Shown one piece after another: positions 27,916 to 39,872 of a DNA stretch of 64,000 bases. How positions within the stretch are numbered: the first letter of the stretch is position 1; every line of letters begins with the position of its first letter. The notes under the pieces were generated by a model. It was given only the letters and a program-made list of their open reading frames with translations. It searched no databases and had not been told where the DNA came from. The stretch spans positions 1 through 64,000 of the forward strand of contig QUJA01000007.1 of NCBI GenBank assembly GCA_003480425.1. The letters are read 5' to 3'. The DNA comes from Firmicutes bacterium AM31-12AC. Its GTDB lineage: Bacteria > Bacillota > Clostridia > Lachnospirales > Lachnospiraceae. The translations under genes and the position numbers were made by a program.

Positions 27916-28530
27916 AGAAAGAAGAACGTAATTTTTGTATGGCGCTTTTTTCAATTCTTGAAACATAAGATCTTGAAATACCAAGTTGTCGTGCGACTTC
28001 ACGCTGAGTATATTCTTCTCCGTTGTAAAGTCCATAGCGCATTTTTAATACAAGACGTTCACGAGGAGTTAGAAGAGATTCTAACTCCTCATATAATTTT
28101 TGTATATTTTGTTTTAGGACAATGCGATCAGAAGCATCGTCCTCATTCGTTTCAATGATATCATATAATTGAATTTCATTTCCTTCTTTATCAATCCCGA
28201 GCGGCTCATAAAGAGAAACCTCTTTATTTGTTTTCTTTTTTGAACGCAGATACATCAGAATTTCATTATCAATACATTTTGAAGCATATGCTGCAAGTCG
28301 GTTCCCTTTTTCGCTATTGAATGTCATAACAGATTTGATCAATCCGATTGTACCGATTGAAATTAAATCTTCTATATCGTCATCCGAAGATTGATATTTT
28401 TTTATGACATGTGCAACGAGCCGAGGTTGTGTTCAATTAAAATATGTTTTGCCTGCAGGTCTCCCTCAGTGTATTTTTGAAAATAATACTTTTCTTCCGA
28501 AGAAGTGAGCGGGGCAGGGAAAGATTTCAA
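27893..28530 (-). CDS. sigK: Sporulation sigma factor SigK, frameshifted
   Basis: Late mother-cell sigma factor. The C-terminal frame (28342 down to 27893) carries GNRLAAYASKCIDNEILMYL and VSLYEPLGIDKEGNEIQLYD, strong SigK features, plus region 4 with YTQREVARQLGISRSYVSRI. The N-terminal part is in another frame: from TTG at 28530 it reads MKSFPAPLTSSEEKYYF and on to ILIEHNL, then must shift near 28418-28424 to continue as RLVAHVIKKYQ and IEDLISIGTIGLIKSVM. One missing base restores a ~212-residue protein. No skin-type intervening element is present, so the gene is contiguous. Convergent with pepT. Confidence 0.82.
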
Positions 28531-28729
28531 AAGTATACCTCACAGAACATATTCTGTTTCTGTATATATTTCAGACAGAAACAATTTAATATAGTTTATG
28601 ATGAAATGAAGAAATTGGTGCTTTTCCAAATATCGACTCTTGTGTATAATAAAAATAAGACAAACTGGATTACATTTTACAGGTGACTGTGAAGTAGCGA
28701 TAAAAAAGTAGTAATTAGGAGGAAAGACG

Positions 28730-29650
28730 ATGAATAGTGTTGGTGCAGTGATTGTTGCATCTGGATATGGCGGTCATGGGAAAAAACAAAATCCGATGGA
28801 AGAGATAGATGATTTGAATGTCGCGGTACAGATTGTGGTGACATTTCAGCGTGCAGGAATCAAAGATATAGTGGTTGTCTGTAAAGAAGAAAAAGAAAAT
28901 CTGAAAAAAGAATTGAGAGGGTTCGGTGTTAGTTTTTTAAATGATACGGGTGACAATGAAGGAGAGATGTTTTCCGGTGTGAAAAAGGGACTTTCATATC
29001 TGGAGACAAGATGTGAGAGAATATTTGTATGCCCGGTAGAAATTGCATTATTTACAAAGGATACTGTGGAACAATTGATGAAGAATCCGGCTAAACTGGT
29101 AATTCCTTCGGTGAATTATCATGCCGGTCATCCAATACTTATATCTGCTTCATTGGTTACGTCAATTCTTGGATACCAAGGAGAAAAAGGATTGCGTGGA
29201 GCAATTCAGAGCCTTTCCGTAGAACCTGTCTATGAAGTTGTCGAAGATGAAGGAATTTTAGTACGTGCAGACAGTGTAAAAAACAGTGATGAGATTGTCA
29301 GACAATATGGGGAAACTCGTATGAGGGCAACGGTAAAGGTAAGACTTACAAATCGCAAACCTTTCTTTGGACCAGGAATGGTAACACTTCTTAGAGAAAT
29401 CGAAAGTCTGGGTTCAGTAAGAGAAGCATCAGAAAAAACAGGAATTTCATATAGTAAAGCCTGGTCAATGATCCGAGATGCAGAAAAAGAGTCCGGACAA
29501 ACACTCGTAGAGAGACAACCCGGAGGAAAGTTTGGTGGAGCTGCCAATGTATCAAAGGCCGGGAAAGAGATGTTAGAGAAATACGAACAATTAGAGCAGG
29601 CAGTAGAGAGTTATACAACAAAAAAATATCAGGAAATTTTTCAAAATTAG
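28730..29650 (+). CDS. Nucleotidyltransferase-like domain fused to ModE-type DNA-binding domain
   Basis: A 306-residue two-domain protein. Residues ~1-195 resemble MobA/MocA-type nucleotidyltransferases (VGAVIVASGYGGHGKKQNPM, later VIPSVNYHAGHPILIS), but the normal LAxGxSxRMG loop is altered and the catalytic DxP-type motif is replaced by PVEIAL. Residues ~205-295 are a ModE/LysR-like winged helix (FGPGMVTLLREIESLGSVRE, ISYSKAWSMIRDAEKESGQ, ERQPGGKFGGAA). Likely a molybdenum-related regulator; catalytic activity is doubtful. RBS TTAGGAGGAAAG. Flanked by divergent sigK and by a terminator. Confidence 0.8.
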   Translation: MNSVGAVIVASGYGGHGKKQNPMEEIDDLNVAVQIVVTFQRAGIKDIVVVCKEEKENLKKELRGFGVSFLNDTGDNEGEMFSGVKKGLSYLETRCERIFVCPVEIALFTKDTVEQLMKNPAKLVIPSVNYHAGHPILISASLVTSILGYQGEKGLRGAIQSLSVEPVYEVVEDEGILVRADSVKNSDEIVRQYGETRMRATVKVRLTNRKPFFGPGMVTLLREIESLGSVREASEKTGISYSKAWSMIRDAEKESGQTLVERQPGGKFGGAANVSKAGKEMLEKYEQLEQAVESYTTKKYQEIFQN

Positions 29651-29683
29651 AATTGACAATCCGTCAGATTCAAGTTAAGATAC

Positions 29684-29735
29684 AAAGAAAGAATAAAGCT
29701 TGTAATGTAACATAGCATTTATTCTTTCTTTTTTA
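29684..29735. terminator. Terminator after the ModE-fusion gene
   Basis: AAAGAAAGAATAAAGC pairs with GCATTTATTCTTTCTTT (29715-29731) with one mismatch, then TTTT. Symmetric enough to work in both directions. Confidence 0.75.
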
Positions 29736-29849
29736 AACATGCATGTTATAAATATCCGCTGAAGAATTCTTTGTCAGCGAACATCAAAAAGACCATTTTC
29801 GGTCGAAGAATCCAATTTAGTAAAGTAAATAAAGAAGGGAAGTGCGTAC

Positions 29850-31382
29850 ATGGGATTTAGTACAGTACTGTCTGCAGCTGTATTTGGGCTTAAAGTAGAG
29901 CTCGTAAATGTAGAAGCAGATGTAAGTAATGGGCTCCCAATGTTTCATATGGTGGGCTATTTGTCGTCAGAAGTAAAAGAAGCGACAGACAGAGTACGAA
30001 CGGCAATTCACAATTCAGGAATGGAATTTCCGGCAAAAAAAACAATTATAAACCTTGCTCCGGCAACGATTAAAAAGCGAGGTGCAGCGTTTGACCTGCC
30101 GATTGCGGTGGCAATTTTGACAGCATTGGGACAGCTTGAGCAAGCATCAGTAGAAAACATCATGATGCTGGGAGAATTAAGTCTGGATGGAAATGTGAAA
30201 TCTGTCACAGGTGTTCTTCCGATTGTACTAGAAGCGAAAAAAAGGGGAATCAAAACTTGTGTTTTACCAAAAGCAAATGCCTTAGAAGGTGCATTAGTTG
30301 AAGGAATGAAAGTAATCGGAGTGGAAAATCTGGAAGAAACGGTCTTGTTTTTAACAGGGGAAGCGAAAATTAATGCGACGCTATGTTCGTCAAAAGATAG
30401 AGGTGAAAATCTTGAACCACCATTAGATTATAGTGATGTTTATGGACAGGCTGCTGTGAAAAGAGCAACGGAAATTGCCGTGGCAGGAAATCATAATTTA
30501 TTGTTGATCGGACCTCCGGGCAGTGCAAAATCTATGATTGCAAAGAGAATTCCAACAATATTTCCGGAAATGACAAGAGAAGAGAGTATAGAAATTACAA
30601 AAATATATAGTGTGTTGGGAATGTTGGAAGAAACAGACCCTCTTATTTGTACAAGACCATTTCGAAGCGTACATCATACAGCAACAAAAACATCCTTGGT
30701 TGGAGGCGGAAGAATTCCAAGACCGGGTGAAATCAGTCTGGCACATAGCGGCGTTCTATTTTTAGATGAATTACCGGAGTTTTCAAGAGAGGTACTGGAA
30801 GTGCTGAGACAACCATTAGAAGAGCATCAGATTCGGATTGCAAGAGCACAGGGAACATATCAGTTTCCGGCTAATTTTATGCTGGTCGGAGCGTTAAATC
30901 CCTGTCCTTGCGGATGCTATCCCGATTTGAACAAATGTCGGTGTACAGAAAGAGAAATACAGCAATATATCGGAAAATTAAGTCAGCCATTTCTTGACCG
31001 GATGGATATATGTGTGGAGGCACCGAGAGTGGAATATCAGGTTTTGAAAGAAAAAAGAAGAGAAGAAAAATCTGAAGAGATACGAAAACGTGTTTCAAAA
31101 GCAAGAAAAATACAGCAAATACGATACCAATCAACAGGAATTTTAACGAATGCAGAATTGGAAGGGAAACAGCTAGAGAAATATTGCAGACTTGGAAAAA
31201 AAGAAGAACAAATGATGCGACAGGCATTTTCAAGGCTCGGTTTAACTGCACGAACATATTATAAAATATTGAAGGTAGGACGTACAATTGCAGATTTAGA
31301 TGAGTCAGAAAATATTGAGTTGAGACATTTGCAGGAGGCCATAGGATATCGGGCTATGGATAAAAAATATTGGGGGAAATAG
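29850..31382 (+). CDS. YifB family Mg-chelatase-like AAA ATPase (ComM-like)
   Basis: A 510-residue protein: N-terminal Lon-protease-like fold (~1-175), then an AAA+ domain with Walker A GPPGSAKSM (~219-227; the usual Gly before Lys is Ala here), Walker B GVLFLDELPEFSREVLEVLR, and the zinc-like C-rich segment NPCPCGCYPDLNKCRC. The homologue ComM is a branch-migration helicase promoting integration of transforming DNA in Vibrio and Haemophilus. The next gene is dprA, which supports a DNA-uptake or recombination role. RBS AAGGGAAG. Confidence 0.9.
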   Translation: MGFSTVLSAAVFGLKVELVNVEADVSNGLPMFHMVGYLSSEVKEATDRVRTAIHNSGMEFPAKKTIINLAPATIKKRGAAFDLPIAVAILTALGQLEQASVENIMMLGELSLDGNVKSVTGVLPIVLEAKKRGIKTCVLPKANALEGALVEGMKVIGVENLEETVLFLTGEAKINATLCSSKDRGENLEPPLDYSDVYGQAAVKRATEIAVAGNHNLLLIGPPGSAKSMIAKRIPTIFPEMTREESIEITKIYSVLGMLEETDPLICTRPFRSVHHTATKTSLVGGGRIPRPGEISLAHSGVLFLDELPEFSREVLEVLRQPLEEHQIRIARAQGTYQFPANFMLVGALNPCPCGCYPDLNKCRCTEREIQQYIGKLSQPFLDRMDICVEAPRVEYQVLKEKRREEKSEEIRKRVSKARKIQQIRYQSTGILTNAELEGKQLEKYCRLGKKEEQMMRQAFSRLGLTARTYYKILKVGRTIADLDESENIELRHLQEAIGYRAMDKKYWGK

Positions 31383-31384
31383 AA

Positions 31385-32491
31385 ATGATACAAAATGAGA
31401 AAAAATATGAATATTGGCTGGCTTCTATTCAAAATTTGTCAGATAATAAAAAACATAAATTGAGAGAGCATATGAATTCTGCCAAGCGTGCTTATTATAT
31501 AGAAGAAACAGAATTAAACACACTAAATTTTTTGTCGGAAAAGGAAAAAAATGTGATAAAACAGGCACAAAAGGAGTTGAATCCGGATTATGTGCAAGAA
31601 GAGTTGGAGAAAAAAGGAGTTTCTGTTGTTTTACGGTTTGAAGAAAAATATCCACGACAATTGCAGTCGATACCAGACAGACCATATGCGATATTTTATA
31701 AAGGAAGTTTGCCAACAACAGAAAAATATAGTGTGGGAATTGTAGGGGCGAGACAGTGTACGCCATATGGAGAAAAATATGCTTTTGAATTTGCACAGCA
31801 GCTTGCACAACATCGGGTGCAGATTATCAGCGGTCTTGCGAAAGGAATTGATGGAATTAGTCAGAGAGGAGCATTGATGGGAGGCGGACAAACATTTGCA
31901 GTCCTTGGCAATGGTGTGGACATTTGTTATCCAAGAGAAAATATCGGTCTGTATCATGATATTATCGAACAAGGTGGTGGAATTTTATCAGAATTTCCAC
32001 TTGGAGCGCCACCTTTGGGATTCCAATTTCCAAAACGGAACAGAATTATCAGCGGTCTTTCAAATGTGTTATTAGTTATAGAAGCAAGAGAAAAAAGCGG
32101 CTCATTGATTACTGCTGATATGGCACTGGAGCAAGGGCGAGATGTCTATGCATTGCCCGGACCAATCAACAGTGCTTTGAGTTCGGGATGTAACCGGCTT
32201 ATATGGCAAGGTGCAGGTATATTGTTATCACCGGAACAATTACTGGAAGAACTTGGGATTATAAATGTAGCAGAAAGTGTCGAATTTAAAGAAAAAGAAC
32301 AAGAAAAGAAAAAAGTGCTTGAAACAAAGGAAAATTTGGTGTATAGTTCAGTTGGTCTTTATCCTAAAAGTGCGAATCAAATTATGGAGGAAACAGGACT
32401 ACAGGTTTCTATCGTTTTTCAAATTTTGAGTGCATTACAGATACAAGGCTTAATTCGGGAAATATCAAAAAATTATTATATAAAAGTATGA
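31385..32491 (+). CDS. dprA: DNA processing protein DprA
   Basis: A 368-residue protein that loads RecA on incoming single-stranded DNA. The Rossmann-like core shows VGIVGARQCTPYGEK, IISGLAKGIDGISQRGAL and FPKRNRIISGLSNVLLVIEA, the family hallmarks; a C-terminal winged helix follows (SANQIMEETGLQVSIVFQIL). The ATG at 31385 is preferred, with GGGGGAAAT upstream; a TTG at 31370 overlaps yifB. Follows yifB and precedes topA, a common Firmicute order. Confidence 0.93.
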   Translation: MIQNEKKYEYWLASIQNLSDNKKHKLREHMNSAKRAYYIEETELNTLNFLSEKEKNVIKQAQKELNPDYVQEELEKKGVSVVLRFEEKYPRQLQSIPDRPYAIFYKGSLPTTEKYSVGIVGARQCTPYGEKYAFEFAQQLAQHRVQIISGLAKGIDGISQRGALMGGGQTFAVLGNGVDICYPRENIGLYHDIIEQGGGILSEFPLGAPPLGFQFPKRNRIISGLSNVLLVIEAREKSGSLITADMALEQGRDVYALPGPINSALSSGCNRLIWQGAGILLSPEQLLEELGIINVAESVEFKEKEQEKKKVLETKENLVYSSVGLYPKSANQIMEETGLQVSIVFQILSALQIQGLIREISKNYYIKV

Positions 32492-32543
32492 GAAAGCTAG
32501 ATGAATGGCAGAAATTCTGCCTATAATGGAGGAAAATGTTTTT

Positions 32544-34622
32544 ATGGCACATTATCTTGTTATTGTGGAGTCACCTGCAAAAGTAAAAACAATCAAGAAA
32601 TTTTTAGGAAGCAATTACACAGTGGCAGCTTCAAATGGACATGTAAGGGATCTCCCAAAGAGTCAGCTCGGTATCGATGTGGAGAATGATTATGAACCGA
32701 AATATATTACGATCAGAGGAAAAGGAGATATTCTTGCAAATTTGAGAAAGGAAGCAAAAAAGGCTGATAAAGTGTTTCTTGCAACTGACCCGGACCGTGA
32801 GGGAGAAGCTATTTCCTGGCATCTTGCAGCGGCGTTAAAATTGGACGACAAGAAGATGCGTCGTATTACATTTAATGAGATCACAAAAAATGCAGTCAAA
32901 GCATCATTAAAAGCTCCAAGAGAGATTGATATGGATCTTGTAGATGCACAGCAGGCACGTCGTGCATTGGACCGTATGGTTGGATACAAGATCAGTCCAC
33001 TGCTTTGGGCAAAAGTGAAGAGAGGCTTGAGCGCAGGTCGAGTACAGTCTGTTGCACTGCGTATTATTGCAGATCGTGAAGATGAGATTAATGCATTTAT
33101 TCCGGAAGAATATTGGACATTGGATACAATTTTAAAAGTAAAAGGTGAAAAACGTCCATTGACTGCAAAATTTTATGGAACGGTTGACAAAAAAATAACG
33201 ATTCATTCAGAGGAAGAGATGAATCAGATTTTGAAAGAGCTGGAGAATGCAGAATATAAAGTGACAGATATAAAGACAGGGGAGCGTTCAAGAAAAGCAC
33301 CTCTGCCATTTACAACAAGTACATTGCAGCAGGAAGCATCAAAGGTGTTAAATTTTGCAACACAGAAGACAATGCGTATTGCACAGCAGTTGTATGAAGG
33401 AATTGATGTCAAAGGGAATGGAACAGTCGGTGTCATTACCTATCTGCGTACAGATTCAACACGAATTTCAGAGGAAGCAGATGCAGCAGCAAGAAGTTAT
33501 ATTTCAGAGACTTATGGCAGTGAGTTTGTAACGGAAGGCAGTACAGAGAAAAAGACAGGTAAGAAGATTCAAGATGCGCATGAAGCAATCCGACCTTCTG
33601 ATATTACAAGAACACCAGCATCATTGAAAGACTCTTTGACAAGAGATCAGTTTAGATTATATCAGTTGATTTGGAAACGTTTTACTGCAAGTAGAATGAA
33701 ACCAGCAGTGTTTGAAACAACTTCTGTAAAAATCGGTGCGGCAAAGTATGTATTTACAGTATCTACATCAAGATGTGTGTTTGAAGGATTCCGCACAGTT
33801 TATACAGAGGCTGATGAAGAAAAGGAAGTAAGTAATGTTCTTGTGAACGGATTGAGTACAGAATCTGTTCTTACAAAGAAAGAGGATGAAACAAAACAAC
33901 ATTTCACACAGCCACCGGCACATTATACAGAAGCCTCTCTTGTAAAGGTATTGGAGGAGCAGGGAATTGGACGACCAAGTACGTATGCACCGACAATTTC
34001 AACGATCATTGCAAGACGATATGTTACAAAAGAGGGCAGAAACCTGTATATGACAGAAATCGGAGAGGTTGTAAATAATATCATGAAGCAGTCCTTCCCA
34101 AGTATTGTGGATGTGAGCTTTACAGCAAATATGGAAGGGCTTCTGGATATGGTAGAAGAAGGAAAGGTCGCATGGAAAGAAGTAATCCGTAATTTCTATC
34201 CGGATTTGGATGAAGCAGTTCAAATTGCAGAAAAGGAACTGGAGAGTGTTAAGATTGAAGATGAAGTTACAGATGTGATATGCGAAGAGTGTGGACGTAA
34301 TATGGTTGTAAAATATGGACCACATGGAAAGTTCCTCGCATGTCCCGGATTCCCGGAATGTAGAAATACAAAACCATATCTTGAGAAGATTGGAGTTCCG
34401 TGTCCTGTTTGCGGCAAGGAAGTTGTAATTAGAAAAACGAAAAAAGGAAGACGTTACTACGGATGTGAGAATAATCCGGAATGTGAATTTATGTCTTGGC
34501 AGAAACCATCGAAAAAGAAGTGTCCGAAATGTGGAGGATACATGGTTGAAAAGGGAAATAAGCTGGTTTGTGCCGATGAAAAATGCGGATACGTAGAGAC
34601 GATTGAAAAAGAGAACGCATAA
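32544..34622 (+). CDS. topA: DNA topoisomerase I
   Basis: A 692-residue type IA topoisomerase that relaxes negative supercoils. TOPRIM domain begins LVIVESPAKVKTIKKFLG and includes ATDPDREGEAISWHLA. The active-site Tyr is in GVITYLRTDSTRISEEA at about residue 302. Three C-terminal four-Cys zinc fingers are visible (CEECGRN...CPGFPEC, CPVCGKE...CENNPEC, CPKCGGY...CADEKC). The start at 32544 has ATGGAGGAAAATG upstream; an in-frame ATG at 32505 has no ribosome site. Downstream of dprA, upstream of codY. Confidence 0.95.
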   Translation: MAHYLVIVESPAKVKTIKKFLGSNYTVAASNGHVRDLPKSQLGIDVENDYEPKYITIRGKGDILANLRKEAKKADKVFLATDPDREGEAISWHLAAALKLDDKKMRRITFNEITKNAVKASLKAPREIDMDLVDAQQARRALDRMVGYKISPLLWAKVKRGLSAGRVQSVALRIIADREDEINAFIPEEYWTLDTILKVKGEKRPLTAKFYGTVDKKITIHSEEEMNQILKELENAEYKVTDIKTGERSRKAPLPFTTSTLQQEASKVLNFATQKTMRIAQQLYEGIDVKGNGTVGVITYLRTDSTRISEEADAAARSYISETYGSEFVTEGSTEKKTGKKIQDAHEAIRPSDITRTPASLKDSLTRDQFRLYQLIWKRFTASRMKPAVFETTSVKIGAAKYVFTVSTSRCVFEGFRTVYTEADEEKEVSNVLVNGLSTESVLTKKEDETKQHFTQPPAHYTEASLVKVLEEQGIGRPSTYAPTISTIIARRYVTKEGRNLYMTEIGEVVNNIMKQSFPSIVDVSFTANMEGLLDMVEEGKVAWKEVIRNFYPDLDEAVQIAEKELESVKIEDEVTDVICEECGRNMVVKYGPHGKFLACPGFPECRNTKPYLEKIGVPCPVCGKEVVIRKTKKGRRYYGCENNPECEFMSWQKPSKKKCPKCGGYMVEKGNKLVCADEKCGYVETIEKENA

Positions 34623-34662
34623 TAAAAAATTTATTGAAATATTCGAAAGAAATATGAGCACT

Positions 34663-34690
34663 TTGATTGAAAAGTTAGGAATTGTATGAT
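34663..34690 (+). promoter_or_regulatory. Probable codY promoter
   Basis: TTGATT at 34663-34668, 16-nt spacer, TATGAT at 34685-34690, about 60 nt before codY. Confidence 0.6.
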
Positions 34691-34753
34691 AATATACCCT
34701 TATATGGTGATTTAATATGAGTTGTACATACAATTCGGACATGGAGGAAAATG

Positions 34754-35533
34754 ATGAGTGTACAGTTATTAGATAAAACAAGAAAAATCAATAAATTATT
34801 GCATAACAATAATTCGAGCAAGGTTGTATTCAATGATATTTGCGCTGTCATGACAGAAATTCTTGATTCGAATGTACTGGTTGTAAGTAAAAAAGGAAAA
34901 GTTTTAGGTACAAGTAAATCAGTCAATGTAAAAGAAATCAAAGAATTATTGGAAGAACGTGTGGGCGCTCATATCGATAAGATGCTGAATGAACGTTTGC
35001 TTAGCATTTTATCTACAAAAGAGAACGTCAATCTTGAGACTCTTGGATTTTCAGGGGATGTTGTGAAAGGCTATCAGGCAATTATCACACCAATCGACAT
35101 TGCAGGAGAGCGTCTTGGAACGTTATTTATCTACAAGCAAAATGAAGGATATGAGATTGACGACATTATTTTGAGTGAGTACGGAACAGCGGTAGTCGGA
35201 CTTGAGATGCTTCGTTCTGTTAATGAGGAAAGCGCAGAAGAGACAAGAAAAGAGCATATTGTTCAGTCTGCGATCAGTACATTATCTTTCTCAGAGCTTG
35301 AGGCAATTGTTCACATTTTTGATGAATTGAATGGAACAGAAGGAATCCTTGTGGCAAGTAAGATTGCAGATCGCGTCGGAATCACAAGATCAGTAATCGT
35401 AAATGCATTGCGCAAATTTGAAAGTGCAGGAGTTATTGAATCGCGTTCTTCAGGAATGAAAGGTACTTATATCAAAGTGTTGAATGATTATGTATTCACA
35501 GAATTAGAGAAGATTAAAAAAGAAAGAATGTAA
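34754..35533 (+). CDS. codY: GTP- and branched-chain amino acid-sensing repressor CodY
   Basis: A global nutritional regulator of 259 residues. The N-terminal GAF effector domain (~1-155; VQLLDKTRKINKLLH at the start) binds isoleucine/valine; the C-terminal winged helix (~200-255) contains ASKIADRVGITRSVIVNAL and ESAGVIESRSSGMKGTYIKV, nearly invariant in CodY proteins. ATG at 34754 is chosen over 34751 because the GGAGG spacing is better. It may control peptide uptake such as the opp operon here, but no clear CodY box was seen. Followed by a strong terminator. Confidence 0.95.
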   Translation: MSVQLLDKTRKINKLLHNNNSSKVVFNDICAVMTEILDSNVLVVSKKGKVLGTSKSVNVKEIKELLEERVGAHIDKMLNERLLSILSTKENVNLETLGFSGDVVKGYQAIITPIDIAGERLGTLFIYKQNEGYEIDDIILSEYGTAVVGLEMLRSVNEESAEETRKEHIVQSAISTLSFSELEAIVHIFDELNGTEGILVASKIADRVGITRSVIVNALRKFESAGVIESRSSGMKGTYIKVLNDYVFTELEKIKKERM

Positions 35534-35549
35534 TTTGAAAGTTCAACCA

Positions 35550-35585
35550 GAAAGGGTATCAGTATTCTGATGCCCTTTCGTTTTC
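35550..35585 (+). terminator. Terminator after codY
   Basis: GAAAGGG-T-ATCAG (35550-35562), loop TATT, CTGAT-G-CCCTTTC (35567-35579), then GTTTTC. Confidence 0.8.
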
Positions 35586-35644
35586 AGAAAAAAGATCCAT
35601 TTATAATTTTTAAAGGTGTAGAATAATATAAAGGAGGACCGAAA

Positions 35645-35956
35645 ATGTACGAAGGAAATGCAGTTGCGCTGCAAATGATAAAAACAATTTCGGCGGATGG
35701 AGTATTTGATGATGCAACACATCGTTGTCAGGTGTTCCGCTACGATATGGAAGAAGATTATATTTATTTGAAATTGAGAGAGAACGATCTTAAAGCAATT
35801 TCACTTGATGCAAAATATCAGTGTTATATTTCAACCAGAACAGAACTGCTATCCTGCAGTGGAGTAGTAAAAGAACGTTATCAGTCAGAAAACGGTAATA
35901 TACTGGTATTTCGGATTGAAAACGGGTTTTATGTTTTAGACAGAAAGAACAAATAA
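35645..35956 (+). CDS. Conserved hypothetical protein, 103 residues
   Basis: Not recognised with confidence. A 103-residue soluble protein without signal peptide, predicted beta-rich, with SCSGVVKERYQSENGNILVF near the C-terminus, loosely reminiscent of the N-terminal domain of YcgR/PilZ-type proteins. A strong TAAAGGAGGACC ribosome site and good codon use argue that it is real. It lies alone between the codY terminator and the groES promoter. Confidence 0.7.
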   Translation: MYEGNAVALQMIKTISADGVFDDATHRCQVFRYDMEEDYIYLKLRENDLKAISLDAKYQCYISTRTELLSCSGVVKERYQSENGNILVFRIENGFYVLDRKNK

Positions 35957-35983
35957 ATATAGATAAAAAATTTATAAACTCTG

Positions 35984-36012
35984 TTGACAAATAGTTAGCA
36001 GAGTGTTATTTT
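35984..36012 (+). promoter_or_regulatory. groESL promoter
   Basis: TTGACA at 35984-35989, 17-nt spacer, TATTTT at 36007-36012. The CIRCE element starts 11 nt further on, covering the transcription start region. Confidence 0.7.
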
Positions 36013-36023
36013 ATATTCATGGG

Positions 36024-36050
36024 TTAGCACTCGAGAGAAATGAGTGCTAA
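36024..36050. promoter_or_regulatory. CIRCE operator of groESL (HrcA site)
   Basis: Perfect TTAGCACTC - 9 nt - GAGTGCTAA. Canonical HrcA-binding site that represses chaperonin genes outside heat stress; HrcA is not in this window. Confidence 0.97.
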
Positions 36051-36077
36051 TAAATAGCTTTTTAAGGAGGAATTACA

Positions 36078-36365
36078 ATGAAATTAGTACCATTAGGTGA
36101 TAAAATTGTATTGAAGCAGTTAGAAGCAGAGGAAACAACAAAGTCTGGTATTGTATTACCTGGACAGGCAAAAGAAAAACCACAGGAAGCAGAAGTAATT
36201 GCAGTCGGACCTGGCGGTAATATAGATGGAAAAGAAGTAACAATGCAGGTGAAAGTCGGAGATAAAGTTATTTACTCTAAATATGCAGGAACAGACGTAG
36301 AGCTGGAAGGCGAGAAATATATCGTTGTAAAACAGAGCGATATCTTAGCAATCGTTGAGGCATAA
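36078..36365 (+). CDS. groES: Co-chaperonin GroES
   Basis: A 95-residue Hsp10 subunit that caps GroEL. The family start MKLVPLGDKIVLKQLEAEE, the mobile-loop region TKSGIVLPGQAKEKPQEAEV and VGDKVIYSKYAGTDVELEGE are standard. RBS TAAGGAGGAA. First gene of the HrcA/CIRCE-controlled groESL operon; an inverted repeat separates it from groEL. Confidence 0.97.
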   Translation: MKLVPLGDKIVLKQLEAEETTKSGIVLPGQAKEKPQEAEVIAVGPGGNIDGKEVTMQVKVGDKVIYSKYAGTDVELEGEKYIVVKQSDILAIVEA

Positions 36366-36376
36366 TATAGAAGAAT

Positions 36377-36405
36377 AAAAAGGCGGAGAACAGTATCCGC
36401 TTTTT
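36377..36405 (+). terminator. Hairpin between groES and groEL
   Basis: AAAAAGGCGGA (36377-36387) pairs with TCCGCTTTTT (36396-36405) with one bulged G. Terminator-like, but with no long T run beyond the stem. It could be a partial attenuator or a processing site adjusting the GroES:GroEL ratio. Confidence 0.5.
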
Positions 36406-36433
36406 AAAATGAGAAGCAGAATTTGCAAGATAG

Positions 36434-38077
<1,644 letters not shown>

Positions 38078-38100
38078 TAAACATTCTATTGAAAATAGAG

Positions 38101-38133
38101 AAGAGCCCGGTACAACGTACCGGGCTCTTTTTC
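38101..38133 (+). terminator. Strong terminator after groEL
   Basis: AAGAGCCCGGTAC (38101-38113), loop AAC, GTACCGGGCTCTT (38117-38129), then TTTC: a 13-bp perfect stem. Confidence 0.95.
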
Positions 38134-38214
38134 GGTAAATCAGGAAGTGATTTTGACAGGTTTAATAGATAGGGTTATAAAAGAATATTAGCAAAAATAA
38201 TGGGTATAAAATAA

Positions 38215-39789
<1,575 letters not shown>

Positions 39790-39809
39790 TATAATAAAGT
39801 TTAAATATT

Positions 39810-39850
39810 GGTCAGTATGAAATGTTTTTAAAATCATACTGACCTTTTTC
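39810..39850 (+). terminator. Terminator after guaB
   Basis: GGTCAGTATGA (39810-39820) pairs with TCATACTGACC (39834-39844), then TTTTTC. Confidence 0.9.
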
Positions 39851-39872
39851 ATTTGTAGGAAAAACTCATAAA

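Noticed and set aside
28444..28686. 80-residue plus-strand open frame
   Set aside because: It lies over the antisense of the sigK N-terminus and its upstream region; no ribosome site, and the minus-strand reading is clearly SigK.
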